A stretch of DNA of 64,000 nt from Nonomuraea spiralis (GTDB lineage Bacteria > Actinomycetota > Actinomycetes > Streptosporangiales > Streptosporangiaceae): NCBI RefSeq assembly GCF_014648435.1, contig NZ_BMRC01000036.1:16661-80660 (forward strand), written 5' to 3'. Below, piece by piece: positions 16,962 to 24,974 of this stretch. Below the pieces are notes generated by a model that saw only the letters and a program-made list of their open reading frames with translations, was not told the origin of the DNA and made no database searches. Made by a program: the position numbers and the translations under genes. Each line of letters begins with the position of its first letter. Position 1 is the first letter of the stretch.

Positions 16962-17046
16962 ACCTAACGCCCCTCTCGCTCGGTGATGCATTAGTTATAG
17001 CGAGCATGTTTCTAACGGGTCAAGTAGGCGATGTAGCATTAGAGCC

Positions 17047-17592
17047 ATGGAGCTCCTGATCGGCGAGCCGCTCGCGCTGGACCTGGTGAACACCCGTACC
17101 CGTGACTTCGACGCCCTCGACACGCCCGAGGGGTTCGGGATCTGGCTCGATCGTCAGGCGGGGCGGCTGACCCCGTCCGAAGGGCCGTTCACGGCGGACG
17201 ATCTCGGCGCGGTGCGCGACCTGCGGGCGCACGTGGAGGCGGCGGTCGGCGCGGTGCGCCGGGGCGAGGGGCCGTCCCTGGAGACGGTCGAGGCGATCAA
17301 CGTGGCGATGCGCGCCGCGCCCGCGTACGCGCATCTGGACGTCGTGGGCGACGCCCTGACCAAGGGCGCGCGCAGGGACGGCGACCGGCGGGCCCGGCTG
17401 CTCGCCCAGCTCGCCGAGGCCGCGGCCGACCTGCTCACCGATCCGGCGGCGGGCCGGATCCGGGCCTGCGAGGGCCCGGGATGCCGGATGATCTTCCTGC
17501 CCGCGCATCCCCGGCGCCGCTGGTGCTCGCCCGAGCTGTGCGGCAACCGGGTGCGCGTGGCCCGCCACTACCGGCGGCACAAGCCGGAGTGA
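17047..17592 (+). CDS. ABATE/CGNR zinc-finger transcriptional regulator
   Basis: A 181-residue protein of the stress-linked ABATE plus CGNR type. The N-terminal ABATE domain includes GEPLALDLVNTRTRDFDALDTPEG, probably a ligand pocket. The C-terminal zinc finger has Cys in ACEGPGC and WCSPELCGNR, followed by RVARHYRRHK that would touch DNA. Family members usually regulate a neighbour. Here the neighbour is the divergent hydrolase gene, and the 85-bp gap between starts contains a repeated CATTAG word (around 16990 and 17038). ATG start. The purM gene converges 7 bases downstream. Confidence 0.85.
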   Translation: MELLIGEPLALDLVNTRTRDFDALDTPEGFGIWLDRQAGRLTPSEGPFTADDLGAVRDLRAHVEAAVGAVRRGEGPSLETVEAINVAMRAAPAYAHLDVVGDALTKGARRDGDRRARLLAQLAEAAADLLTDPAAGRIRACEGPGCRMIFLPAHPRRRWCSPELCGNRVRVARHYRRHKPE

Positions 17593-17599
17593 ACGCGGG

Positions 17600-18625
17600 T
17601 CAGCGGTAGCGGGCCTGGCCCGAGCCCGCGACGATCTCGCCCAGCACCCAGGCGTCGAGCCCGCGCCCGCCGAGCACCCGGACGGCCTCGTCGGCCGCCT
17701 CGGGAGCCACCACGGCCGCCATGCCCACACCCAGGTTGAACGTACGGTCCATGTCCTTCTGGGCGATCTGCCCGTGTCCGGCGAGCACGCCGAAGATCGC
17801 GGGAGGGGTCCAGGAGGACCGGTCGAGCAGCGCGTCGAGGTGGCCGGGGAGCGACCGCGACAGGTTGGCCTCCAGCCCGCCGCCCGTGATGTGCGAGAAC
17901 GCGTGCACCTCGGTCTTCCGGGCCAGTTCGAGGCAGTCGAGCGAATAGATGCGGGTCGGCTCCAGCAGCTCCTCGCCGAGCGGGCGGCCCAGCTCGGGCA
18001 GCACCGCGTCGAGCGACAACGACGCCTCACGCAGTACGTGACGCACCAGCGAGTAGCCGTTGGAGTGGACGCCGGAGGAGGCGAGCCCGAGGACGACGTC
18101 GCCCTCCCTGACCCGGTCGGGGCCCAGCATGGCGTCGGCCTCGACCACGCCGGTGCCGGCGCCGGCCAGGTCGTACTCGTCGGGGCCCATGGCGCCGGGG
18201 TGCTCGGCGGTCTCGCCGCCGACCAGCGCCGCCCCGGCCAGGCGGCACCCCTCGGCCACGCCGCCGACGATCTCGGCGACGCGCTCGGGCACGACCTTGC
18301 CCACGGCGATGTAGTCGGTCATGAACAGCGGCTCGGCCCCGCAGACCACCAGGTCGTCGAGGACCATGCCGACCAGGTCGATGCCGATCGTGTCGTGCTT
18401 GCCGTAGCGCTGGGCGATCATGACCTTCGTGCCCACGCCGTCGGTGGAGGAGGCCAGCAGCGGACGCCGGTAACGCAGCAGCGCCGAGGCGTCGAAGAGC
18501 CCGGCGAAGCCGCTGGCGTCGTCGACCACCTCGGGCCGGCGGGCCCGCGCCACCTTGTCCTTCATCAGGGTGACGGCGCGCTCGCCCGCCTCGATGTCGA
18601 CGCCGGCGGCCTCGTATGTGCTCAC
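17600..18625 (-). CDS. purM: phosphoribosylformylglycinamidine cyclo-ligase (AIR synthetase)
   Basis: Makes aminoimidazole ribotide from FGAM with ATP, step 5 of de novo purine synthesis. It has 341 residues; the family start is STYEAAGVDIEAGERAV, and GVGTKVMIAQRYGKHDTIGIDLVGM, LVGGETAEHPG, SSGVHSNGYSLVR and HITGGGLEANL are the nucleotide- and metal-binding parts. The GTG start overlaps the purF stop by four bases (18622-18625), so the two are translated together. Cytoplasmic dimer. Confidence 0.95.
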   Translation of the reverse strand: MSTYEAAGVDIEAGERAVTLMKDKVARARRPEVVDDASGFAGLFDASALLRYRRPLLASSTDGVGTKVMIAQRYGKHDTIGIDLVGMVLDDLVVCGAEPLFMTDYIAVGKVVPERVAEIVGGVAEGCRLAGAALVGGETAEHPGAMGPDEYDLAGAGTGVVEADAMLGPDRVREGDVVLGLASSGVHSNGYSLVRHVLREASLSLDAVLPELGRPLGEELLEPTRIYSLDCLELARKTEVHAFSHITGGGLEANLSRSLPGHLDALLDRSSWTPPAIFGVLAGHGQIAQKDMDRTFNLGVGMAAVVAPEAADEAVRVLGGRGLDAWVLGEIVAGSGQARYR

Positions 18626-20058
18626 GCTTTGCTCTCCAACACGAACTTGCCCACGTTGTCCTGGTCGATCGGGATCGGGTACGAGCCGTCGAAGCAGGCT
18701 CGGCACAGGCGCTCGGCGGGGATGGTGGTGGCCTTGGTCAGGCCCTCCAGGGAGATGTACCCCAGCGAGTCGGCGCCCAGCGAGGCCCGGATCTCCTCGA
18801 CCGACAGCGAACCGGCGATCAGCTCGGCCCTGGTCGCGAAGTCGATGCCGTAGAAGCAGGGCCAGCTCACGGGCGGCGAGGAGATGCGTACGTGCACCTC
18901 GCGCGCCCCCGCCTCGCGCAACATCTTCACGATCGCGCGCTGGGTGTTGCCGCGCACGATCGAGTCGTCGACGACCACCAGGCGCTTGCCCTCGACGACC
19001 TCGCGCAGCGGGTTGAGCTTGAGCCGGATGCCCAGCTGGCGGATGGTCTGCGAGGGCTGGATGAACGTGCGGCCCACGTAGGAGTTCTTCACCAGGCCCT
19101 GGCCGTAGGGGATGCCGCTCTCCTCAGCGTAGCCGACGGCGGCCGGGGTGCCGGACTCGGGCGTGGGGATGACCAGGTCGGCCTCGACCGGGTGCTCGCG
19201 GGCCAGCACGCGGCCGACCTCGACCCGGGTGACCTGCACGCCGCGGCCCGCGATCGTGGTGTCGGGGCGGGCGAGGTAGACGTACTCGAACAGGCAGCCC
19301 TTGGGCTCGGCCAGCGCGAAGCGGCGCGACCTGACGCCGTCCTCGTCGATGGTGAGCAGCTCGCCGGGCTCGATCTCGCGGACGAACGTGGCGCCCACGA
19401 TGTCGAGCGCCGCCGTCTCCGAGGCCACCACCCAGCCGCGCTCCAGGCGGCCCAGCACCAGCGGGCGGATGCCCTGCGGGTCGCGGGCCGCGTAGAGGGT
19501 CGTCTCGTCCATGAAGACCAGCGAGTAGGCGCCCTTGACCTGCGGCAGCAGCTCGGCGGCCGACTCCTCGATGGACCGCGTGCGGTCCTGGGCCAGCAGC
19601 GAGGTGAGGACCTCGGTGTCGGTGGTCGCCCTGGTGGAGCCGGGGGCCAGGCGCTCGGCCAGCTCCGGCGTGTTGATCAGGTTGCCGTTGTGCGCGAGCG
19701 CGAGCCCGCCGACCTCGGTGGAGCTGAGGGTCGGCTGGGCGTTCTCCCACACGCTGGAACCGGTGGTGGAGTAACGGCAGTGGCCGATGGCCAGGTGGCC
19801 GCGGAGGGTGCCGAGCACCGACTCGTCGAAGACCTGGGCCACCAGGCCCATGTCCTTGTAGACGAGGATGCGGCTGCCCTCGCTGACCGCGATGCCCGCG
19901 GACTCCTGGCCGCGGTGCTGCAACGCGTACAGCCCGTAGTAGGTGAGTTTGGAAACTTCCTCGCCTGGAGCCCATACGCCGAAGACGCCACAGGCGTCTT
20001 TGGGTGCGCGGTCGTGGGGGTCCAGGTCATGGCCGAGCCGGCCGTCGCCCTTCAGCAC
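18622..20058 (-). CDS. purF: amidophosphoribosyltransferase
   Basis: First committed enzyme of purine synthesis, transferring glutamine ammonia to PRPP. Glutaminase domain at the N-terminus, with the nucleophile in DACGVFGVW (Cys23 from the GTG chosen at 20058) after a propeptide that is removed; HRGQESAGIAV and GHCRYSTTGSSVWENAQP follow. The PRTase part has VVVDDSIVRGNTQRAIVKML, the PRPP loop, and several Cys consistent with the Fe-S class seen in Bacillus. Chosen start gives VLKGDGRLGHDL as in Streptomyces; another GTG at 20097 is possible. Operon purF-purM. Confidence 0.95.
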   Translation of the reverse strand: MLKGDGRLGHDLDPHDRAPKDACGVFGVWAPGEEVSKLTYYGLYALQHRGQESAGIAVSEGSRILVYKDMGLVAQVFDESVLGTLRGHLAIGHCRYSTTGSSVWENAQPTLSSTEVGGLALAHNGNLINTPELAERLAPGSTRATTDTEVLTSLLAQDRTRSIEESAAELLPQVKGAYSLVFMDETTLYAARDPQGIRPLVLGRLERGWVVASETAALDIVGATFVREIEPGELLTIDEDGVRSRRFALAEPKGCLFEYVYLARPDTTIAGRGVQVTRVEVGRVLAREHPVEADLVIPTPESGTPAAVGYAEESGIPYGQGLVKNSYVGRTFIQPSQTIRQLGIRLKLNPLREVVEGKRLVVVDDSIVRGNTQRAIVKMLREAGAREVHVRISSPPVSWPCFYGIDFATRAELIAGSLSVEEIRASLGADSLGYISLEGLTKATTIPAERLCRACFDGSYPIPIDQDNVGKFVLESKA

Positions 20059-20149
20059 ATGCCTCAGTTTAGGTTGAGAGCTTCCGTGCTTGCACACCCG
20101 GGTGCGACATCTGCTGATGTGAGGGCATCTGCCTGGTGTTGGACGGCGG

Positions 20150-20557
20150 TCAGCGGGGCATCGCGCGTACGAGGCGGGTGAGCAGGTCGCGTTCGGTGTC
20201 GTTCAGGCCGCGCTGGAGTTGTTCGTCCGTTCTCGTCCAGATCTCCTCGACCGGCTCGCGCAGCGCCTTTCCGGCCTCGGTCAGGTGGACGCGGGCCACG
20301 CGGGGGCGTTCGGGGTCGGGGGAGCGGTAGACGAGGCCGGAACGTTCTAGGCGCTGGAGGGTCTTGGTGACGGTGGGCGGCTCGACGCCCAGCCGGGAGA
20401 TCAGCTCGCCCTGGGTGAGGCCGTCCTGCCGCCAGAGCTGGTTGAGCAGCAGCTCCTGGCCCACGTGCAGGCCCAGCGGCACCAGGGCGGCGGCCATTCG
20501 GTTGCGGTGGGCCTTCACGACCTTGATCAGGGCGTACGTCAGGGTCTCGTCCAGCAT
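20150..20557 (-). CDS. MarR-family transcriptional regulator
   Basis: A 135-residue winged-helix dimeric regulator. The pattern LTYALIKVVKAHRNRMAAALVPLGLHVGQELLLNQLW is the first helices; GLTQGELISRLGVEPPTVTKTLQRLERSGLVYRSPDPERPRVARVHLTEAGKAL is the DNA recognition helix and wing, and the C-terminal helix dimerises. ATG 20557. It reads leftward from the start side of a Pro/Gly-rich membrane-protein gene; the 142-bp gap between their starts could hold a shared operator. Ligand is unknown. Confidence 0.9.
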   Translation of the reverse strand: MLDETLTYALIKVVKAHRNRMAAALVPLGLHVGQELLLNQLWRQDGLTQGELISRLGVEPPTVTKTLQRLERSGLVYRSPDPERPRVARVHLTEAGKALREPVEEIWTRTDEQLQRGLNDTERDLLTRLVRAMPR

Positions 20558-20699
20558 GCACTCATCTTGCCCAGCGCCTGCCGCTTTGGCGCATGGTGAC
20601 CCAAGGATGGCGGCCGTCTTACCGTGTCGTGCGCTTTTGCCGATGCCCTCCGCGAAAAGGTGAAGTATCCGGCATGCATACCCGTCGGGAGACGCAGAC

Positions 20700-22313
20700 G
20701 TGACCACACCTGGGGACCCCAACGAGCCCCGCGAGGGGCAGGACCCGTACCGCGAAGGCCAGGACCGAGAGGGCCGGCCCGAGCAGACGCCGCCGCAGCA
20801 CACGCCCGAATGGTGGCGGGAGGGCGCGGCTGAGGAAGATCGGCCGGCGAGCGGCGCAGAGCCTCCGGAGGGCGGGCCGCACGAAGCTAGACCGCACGAA
20901 GCTAGACCGCACGTAGCTGGACCGTACGAGGGCGGGCCGTACGAAGGCGGGCCCACGAGCGGTGAGTGGAGTCCGGAGCAGTGGGCCGTCGGTGGCCCGC
21001 CCGGCGCGGGGCCCACCGGCGGAGGGGAGACCCCGGAGGAGTGGACCACGCCCGACCACGAGCCCGGCCACGAGAGCGCGCCTGGGCGCGAGAGCGCGCC
21101 GCACGGCAGCCACGCCCGCCCGCCGGAGCCCGGAGGCGCTGAGCCTGGCGCTCAGGCCGGTGCTCGGCATGCTGAGGGGGGCGGGGAGCGTCCGTCTGAG
21201 CGGGCTGAGGGTGAAGGGGCTCCCGGGGCCGCCGGGGGTGGGCGGGACGAGAATGAGTGGATCTTCGAGGAGCGTGGGGGTGGCGAGCGGGAGGGCGAGG
21301 AGCCGATCGCGCCCGTGCCGCCCGTGGTGCCGCCGCCCGACGTGCCGCCGACGCACGAGCCCAGGCCGGCGGGCCAGCCTGACCACCCGGACCTGCCCAC
21401 CTCCCCCGAGACTCCGAGTCCGACCGAGGGTGACGCCGGGACGCGGAGGCCGTTCGGGGGGGATGCCGAGGCGACGCAGGTCTATCCGCGGCCTGGGGCG
21501 ACGCCGTCCTACCCGGGCTGGGGTACGCAGCCCGACGAGGAGCCGGGGCGGCCCGCGCCGTCCCGTTACGAGTACGGCGACGTGCCCACCTTCGAGCCCC
21601 CGGTCACCGGCACCCACGCCGCCGCCGCGGGACCGCAGGAGCCGGGCGCCGGGCCGGGAGGGACACCGTCGGAGACGCCCCGCGGAGAGGCGGCCGGATC
21701 AGGCGTGCCGGGCCCGGGAGGCACCGCCGGAACAGGCGCGCCCAGCGGGGGTGCGACCGGTGCGGGCGGGCCTGGGGCGCCGTACGGGGGAGAGGCGTCG
21801 TACGGGGGGACGGGCGCGGCCGGCGGGCATTACGAGGGCCCGGCGGGATCGTACGAGGGAGGCCGCGAGCCGTCCGCCCCCGGCGCCACCCCGTCAGTGC
21901 CCGGCACCACCCCGTCCAGTCCCTACGGCGGTCCGCCCGGCTACGGCCCCCCTGGAGGCCCCCCATACGGCCAGTACGGCCCCTACGGCACCCAGCCGCC
22001 CACACCCCCGGGCAGCGGCCTGGCCACCGCCTCACTGGTGCTGGGCGTGGCCAGCCCGTTCCTGGTGTTCGTCTGCTTCACCGGCGTGCTCACGGCCATC
22101 CTGTCGATCGTCTTCGGCTGCGTGGCCCTGGCCAAGCACGTGGGCAAGGGCCGCGCCATCGCCGGGATCGTGATCAGCGTGCTCTCGCTGGTGTTGTTCG
22201 CGATCGTCGCGATCTGGTTCTGGAAGGTGGTCAAGGAGTGTGGCGAGCTTCCTGGCCAGCTTGCCGACCAGTGCTTCGAGAGCAAGTTCCCCTGGATGAG
22301 CAGGGGTCACTAG
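20700..22313 (+). CDS. Pro/Gly-rich protein with C-terminal DUF4190 membrane domain
   Basis: A 537-residue protein. About 440 residues are low-complexity, rich in Pro, Gly, Glu and Thr, and probably a disordered cytoplasmic tail; this includes five pentapeptide-like units near the N-terminus. The end is a DUF4190-type two-helix membrane module (GLATASLVLGVASPFLVFVCFTGVLTAILSIVFGCVALAKHV then GRAIAGIVISVLSLVLFAIVAIWFW). Such proteins are common in actinomycetes, often with shorter tails. GTG start with GGGAGA before it. Function unknown; scaffold-like behaviour is speculation. Its stop overlaps the convergent SCP_3 gene stop by four bases. Confidence 0.8.
   Translation: MTTPGDPNEPREGQDPYREGQDREGRPEQTPPQHTPEWWREGAAEEDRPASGAEPPEGGPHEARPHEARPHVAGPYEGGPYEGGPTSGEWSPEQWAVGGPPGAGPTGGGETPEEWTTPDHEPGHESAPGRESAPHGSHARPPEPGGAEPGAQAGARHAEGGGERPSERAEGEGAPGAAGGGRDENEWIFEERGGGEREGEEPIAPVPPVVPPPDVPPTHEPRPAGQPDHPDLPTSPETPSPTEGDAGTRRPFGGDAEATQVYPRPGATPSYPGWGTQPDEEPGRPAPSRYEYGDVPTFEPPVTGTHAAAAGPQEPGAGPGGTPSETPRGEAAGSGVPGPGGTAGTGAPSGGATGAGGPGAPYGGEASYGGTGAAGGHYEGPAGSYEGGREPSAPGATPSVPGTTPSSPYGGPPGYGPPGGPPYGQYGPYGTQPPTPPGSGLATASLVLGVASPFLVFVCFTGVLTAILSIVFGCVALAKHVGKGRAIAGIVISVLSLVLFAIVAIWFWKVVKECGELPGQLADQCFESKFPWMSRGH
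20878..20952 (+). repeat. five tandem 15-bp units inside the DUF4190-protein gene
   Basis: Units of 15 bp at 20878, 20893, 20908, 20923 and 20938 encode pentapeptides of pattern RPHEA/GPYEG (P-H/Y-E/V-A/G-R/G). The first two units are identical; the later ones diverge. This is an expandable in-frame minisatellite, so length may vary between strains. Confidence 0.7.
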
Positions 22314-22747
22314 AGCGGCAGGTGGGCTGACAGGTCGGCGCGGGAACCGCTCGCCGCGACCGAGCCCCTGGCCATGGCCTCGTCCCAGGTCAGCCGGCCG
22401 AGCGCCAGCTCCATCCAGGTACGGGCGTCGGTCTCCACCACGTTCGGCGGCGTGCCGCGGGTGTGTCGGGGGCCGGGTATGGCCTGGACGGCCGCGTACG
22501 GCGGCACGCGCACCTCGACCGTGCGGCCGGGCGCCGCGGCGGCCAGTTTCTCCAGCAGGTGGCGCACCGCCTGCCTGGCCGCGTCGCGCTCGGGGACGAG
22601 CCCGCGGTCGTAGGCGGTCAGCACCGCCGCGACCAGGGCGTCGGGCAGGGCCGAGGCCGGGCCGTCGTAGGGCGGCTCGTCGAGGGCGACGAGCTGGCCG
22701 TCGAGGGCCGCGCGCAACTTCTCCGGGTCCATCTTGCGTGGTGGCAC
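22310..22747 (-). CDS. sterol-carrier-family protein (SCP_3 type)
   Basis: A 145-residue protein that matches the actinobacterial SCP_3 'sterol carrier' proteins by its signature VEVRVPPYAAVQAIPGPRHTRGTPPNVVETDARTWMELALGRLTW and end SGSRADLSAHLPL. The N-terminus has DPEKLRAALDGQ. Lipid binding is inferred from the fold; no enzyme activity is known. GTG at 22747 gives the PPRKMDPEK start; the inner ATG at 22732 is an alternative. Divergent from phoX, with the PHO box between the starts. Confidence 0.8.
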   Translation of the reverse strand: MPPRKMDPEKLRAALDGQLVALDEPPYDGPASALPDALVAAVLTAYDRGLVPERDAARQAVRHLLEKLAAAAPGRTVEVRVPPYAAVQAIPGPRHTRGTPPNVVETDARTWMELALGRLTWDEAMARGSVAASGSRADLSAHLPL

Positions 22748-22770
22748 GGGCCCATTGTCTCGCGGGAAGC

Positions 22771-22814
22771 GTTCACCGGGACGGAGGTCGTCGTTCACCT
22801 GGGGTTTCGCCGGT
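22771..22814 (+). promoter_or_regulatory. PHO box (PhoP direct repeats) upstream of phoX
   Basis: Four 11-bp units: GTTCACCGGGA (22771), CGGAGGTCGTC (22782), GTTCACCTGGG (22793) and GTTTCGCCGGT (22804). GTTCACC repeats at exact multiples of 11 bp are the Streptomyces PhoP recognition pattern. The site lies about 50 bp before the phosphatase start and 24 bp from the divergent SCP_3 gene start, so it could affect both. Confidence 0.75.
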
Positions 22815-22861
22815 GACCGTAACGTCCCCGCCGTACAACTGCGCATAAATCTGGAGGACCT

Positions 22862-24940
22862 GTGGCGAACCCCGAGGCGGGACGGCTGCTGCCGCTGCTT
22901 TCCACCCCGCACAAAGGCGGCCGATCCGCGCTGACCTGTCAGTTCCGCTGCGGGAACGCGTGCGCGCACGACGTGGCCAACACGACAGGCAACGCCTATT
23001 TCGGCGACGTGGTGAAGGAGGCGCTGTCGCGCCGCGGCGTGCTGCGCGCGGGCGCGCTCGGCGCGCTGGCGGCGGGCGTGGGCGTGGCGGGCGCGGTGCC
23101 GGCCTTCGCCGACGAGCCCCTGGCCCAGCCTGAGGCCGCCGCCGCGCCGCTCGACGAGGGTTTCCACGGCCGCGGCGGGATCGCCTTCACCCCCGTGCCG
23201 CCCAACAAGGACGACGCGCTGCGCATCCCCGACGGCTACGCCTCCTCCGTGGTCGTGCGCTGGGGTGACCCGGTGCTGCCCGACGCGCCGGCCTTCGACT
23301 TCGACAACCAGACGGCCGACGCCCAGAACAAGCAGTTCGGCTACAACTGCGATTACGTGACGTTCTTCCCGATGGGCAACAACCGCGGCCTGCTCTGGGT
23401 GAACCACGAGTACACCGACGAGAACCTGATGTTCCGCGGGTACACCGGCGGCGCGGCCGCGACCGAGGAGCAGATCAGGATCGCGCTGGCCGCGCACGGC
23501 GGCTCCGTCGTGGAGATCGAGCGGGTGCGCGGCACCGGCGAGTGGAAGCTGACCACCAAGGGCCGCCGCCGCTACAACCGGCGCGTCACCGCCCAGACGC
23601 CGATGCGTTTCAGCGGCCCGGCCGCCGGTCACGCCCTGCTCAGGACGGCCGCCGACCCCAAGGGCCTGGCGCCGGTCGGCATGCTGAACAACTGCTCGGG
23701 CGGCTTCACCCCGTGGGGCACGGTCCTGACCGCCGAGGAGAACTTCGACCAGTACTTCGTCAACGGCGACAAGGTGCCCGAGGCGCAGCGGCCGTACATC
23801 TCCCGGTACACGATCACGACCGGCACCCCGGCGAGCAGCCGCCGGTTCGACCGGATCGAGGAGCGCTTCGACCTGGCCAAGCACCCGAACGAGGCCAACA
23901 GGTTCGGGTGGATCGTGGAGATCGACCCGTTCGACCCCGACTCGACGCCGATCAAGCGCACCGCGCTCGGCAGGTTCAAGCACGAGGCCGCCAACACCAC
24001 CCTGGCCAGGGACGGCCGCCTGGTCGTCTACATGGGTGACGACTCGCGCTTCGAGTACATCTACAAGTTCGTCTCCAAGAACCGGTACATCCCTGGCTTC
24101 GACCGGCACAACCGCACGTTGCTGGACGAGGGCACCCTGTACGTCGCCAAGTTCACCGGCGACAGCCCGGCCGCCGAGATCGACGGGTCGGGCAGGCTGC
24201 CCGCCGACGGGCAGTTCGACGGCTCGGGCCAGTGGATCCCGCTGGTGTCGGGCGACAGGTCGTACGTGGACGGCATGACCGCCGCCGAGGTGCTGGTCTA
24301 CACCCGTACCGCGGCGGACAAGGTCGGCGCGACCAAGATGGACCGTCCCGAGGACATGGAGCGCAACCCGGTCACCGGCGGCGTCTACGTGGCCCTGACC
24401 AACAACTCCAACCGCACCGCCGCCCAGGTGGACGAGGCCAACCCGCGCCCGTCCAACAAGCACGGCCACATCCTGGAGGTGACCGAGCGGCGCGACGACG
24501 CCGGCGAGACCACCTTCGCCTGGTCGCTCCCGCTCGTCTGCGGCGACCCGAACGACCCCACGACCTACTTCGCGGGCTTCGACAAGAGCAAGGTCTCGCC
24601 GATCTCGTGCCCGGACAACGTGACGTTCGACGCCGACGGCAACCTGTGGATCTCCACCGACGGCAACCAGCTCGGCAGCAACGACGGCCTGTTCGTCATG
24701 CCGGTACGCGGCTCCGACCGCGGCCACCTGCGGCAGTTCCTCACGGTCCCGCTCGGCGCGGAGACCTGCGGCCCGCTGGTCACCGCGGACCAGAAGAGCG
24801 TGTTCGTGGCCGTGCAGCACCCCGGTGAGATCGACGGCGCGACCCCGGACAGCCCGGCCAGCCGGTGGCCCGACGGCGACCAGCCGCGCCCGTCGGTGGC
24901 GGTGGTCTGGCACGGCAGGGGCAGGAAGATCGGCAGTTGA
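22862..24940 (+). CDS. phoX: PhoX-family alkaline phosphatase
   Basis: A secreted phosphatase of the PhoX (DUF839) family that releases phosphate from organic esters when phosphate is scarce; active-site metals are Ca and Fe in the studied family members. Residues 57-58 are twin arginines in LSRRGVLRAGALGALAAG, followed by a hydrophobic stretch to a cleavage site near AFA-DEP, so export is by Tat. The pre-signal part has three Cys (CQFRCGNAC). Later family motifs: NNCSGGFTPWGTVLTAEENF, FKHEAANTTLARDGRLVVYMGDDSRFEYIYKF, DRPEDMERNPVTGGVYVALTNN. 692 residues; GTG with GGAGG before it. A PHO box upstream implies PhoP control. Confidence 0.92.
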   Translation: MANPEAGRLLPLLSTPHKGGRSALTCQFRCGNACAHDVANTTGNAYFGDVVKEALSRRGVLRAGALGALAAGVGVAGAVPAFADEPLAQPEAAAAPLDEGFHGRGGIAFTPVPPNKDDALRIPDGYASSVVVRWGDPVLPDAPAFDFDNQTADAQNKQFGYNCDYVTFFPMGNNRGLLWVNHEYTDENLMFRGYTGGAAATEEQIRIALAAHGGSVVEIERVRGTGEWKLTTKGRRRYNRRVTAQTPMRFSGPAAGHALLRTAADPKGLAPVGMLNNCSGGFTPWGTVLTAEENFDQYFVNGDKVPEAQRPYISRYTITTGTPASSRRFDRIEERFDLAKHPNEANRFGWIVEIDPFDPDSTPIKRTALGRFKHEAANTTLARDGRLVVYMGDDSRFEYIYKFVSKNRYIPGFDRHNRTLLDEGTLYVAKFTGDSPAAEIDGSGRLPADGQFDGSGQWIPLVSGDRSYVDGMTAAEVLVYTRTAADKVGATKMDRPEDMERNPVTGGVYVALTNNSNRTAAQVDEANPRPSNKHGHILEVTERRDDAGETTFAWSLPLVCGDPNDPTTYFAGFDKSKVSPISCPDNVTFDADGNLWISTDGNQLGSNDGLFVMPVRGSDRGHLRQFLTVPLGAETCGPLVTADQKSVFVAVQHPGEIDGATPDSPASRWPDGDQPRPSVAVVWHGRGRKIGS

Positions 24941-24967
24941 CCTCAAGTTAACTTGAGGAAATAGTCT
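24937..24967 (+). promoter_or_regulatory. SoxR-type promoter driving the ABC exporter
   Basis: CCTCAAGTTAACTTGAGG (24941-24958) is a perfect 18-bp palindrome identical to the E. coli soxS SoxR site. It lies between a -35 TTGACC (24937-24942) and a -10 TAGTCT (24962-24967) separated by 19 bp, the overlong spacing typical of MerR-family activation. The expected start is at or near the ATG at 24975, so the mRNA would be leaderless. Confidence 0.85.
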
Positions 24968-24974
24968 CCATGCC

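Noticed and set aside
20058..20097. Extended purF start at 20097
   Set aside because: The GTG at 20058 gives the N-terminus known from Streptomyces PurF. The longer version adds 13 residues (MCKHGSSQ...) with no family match, though it remains possible.
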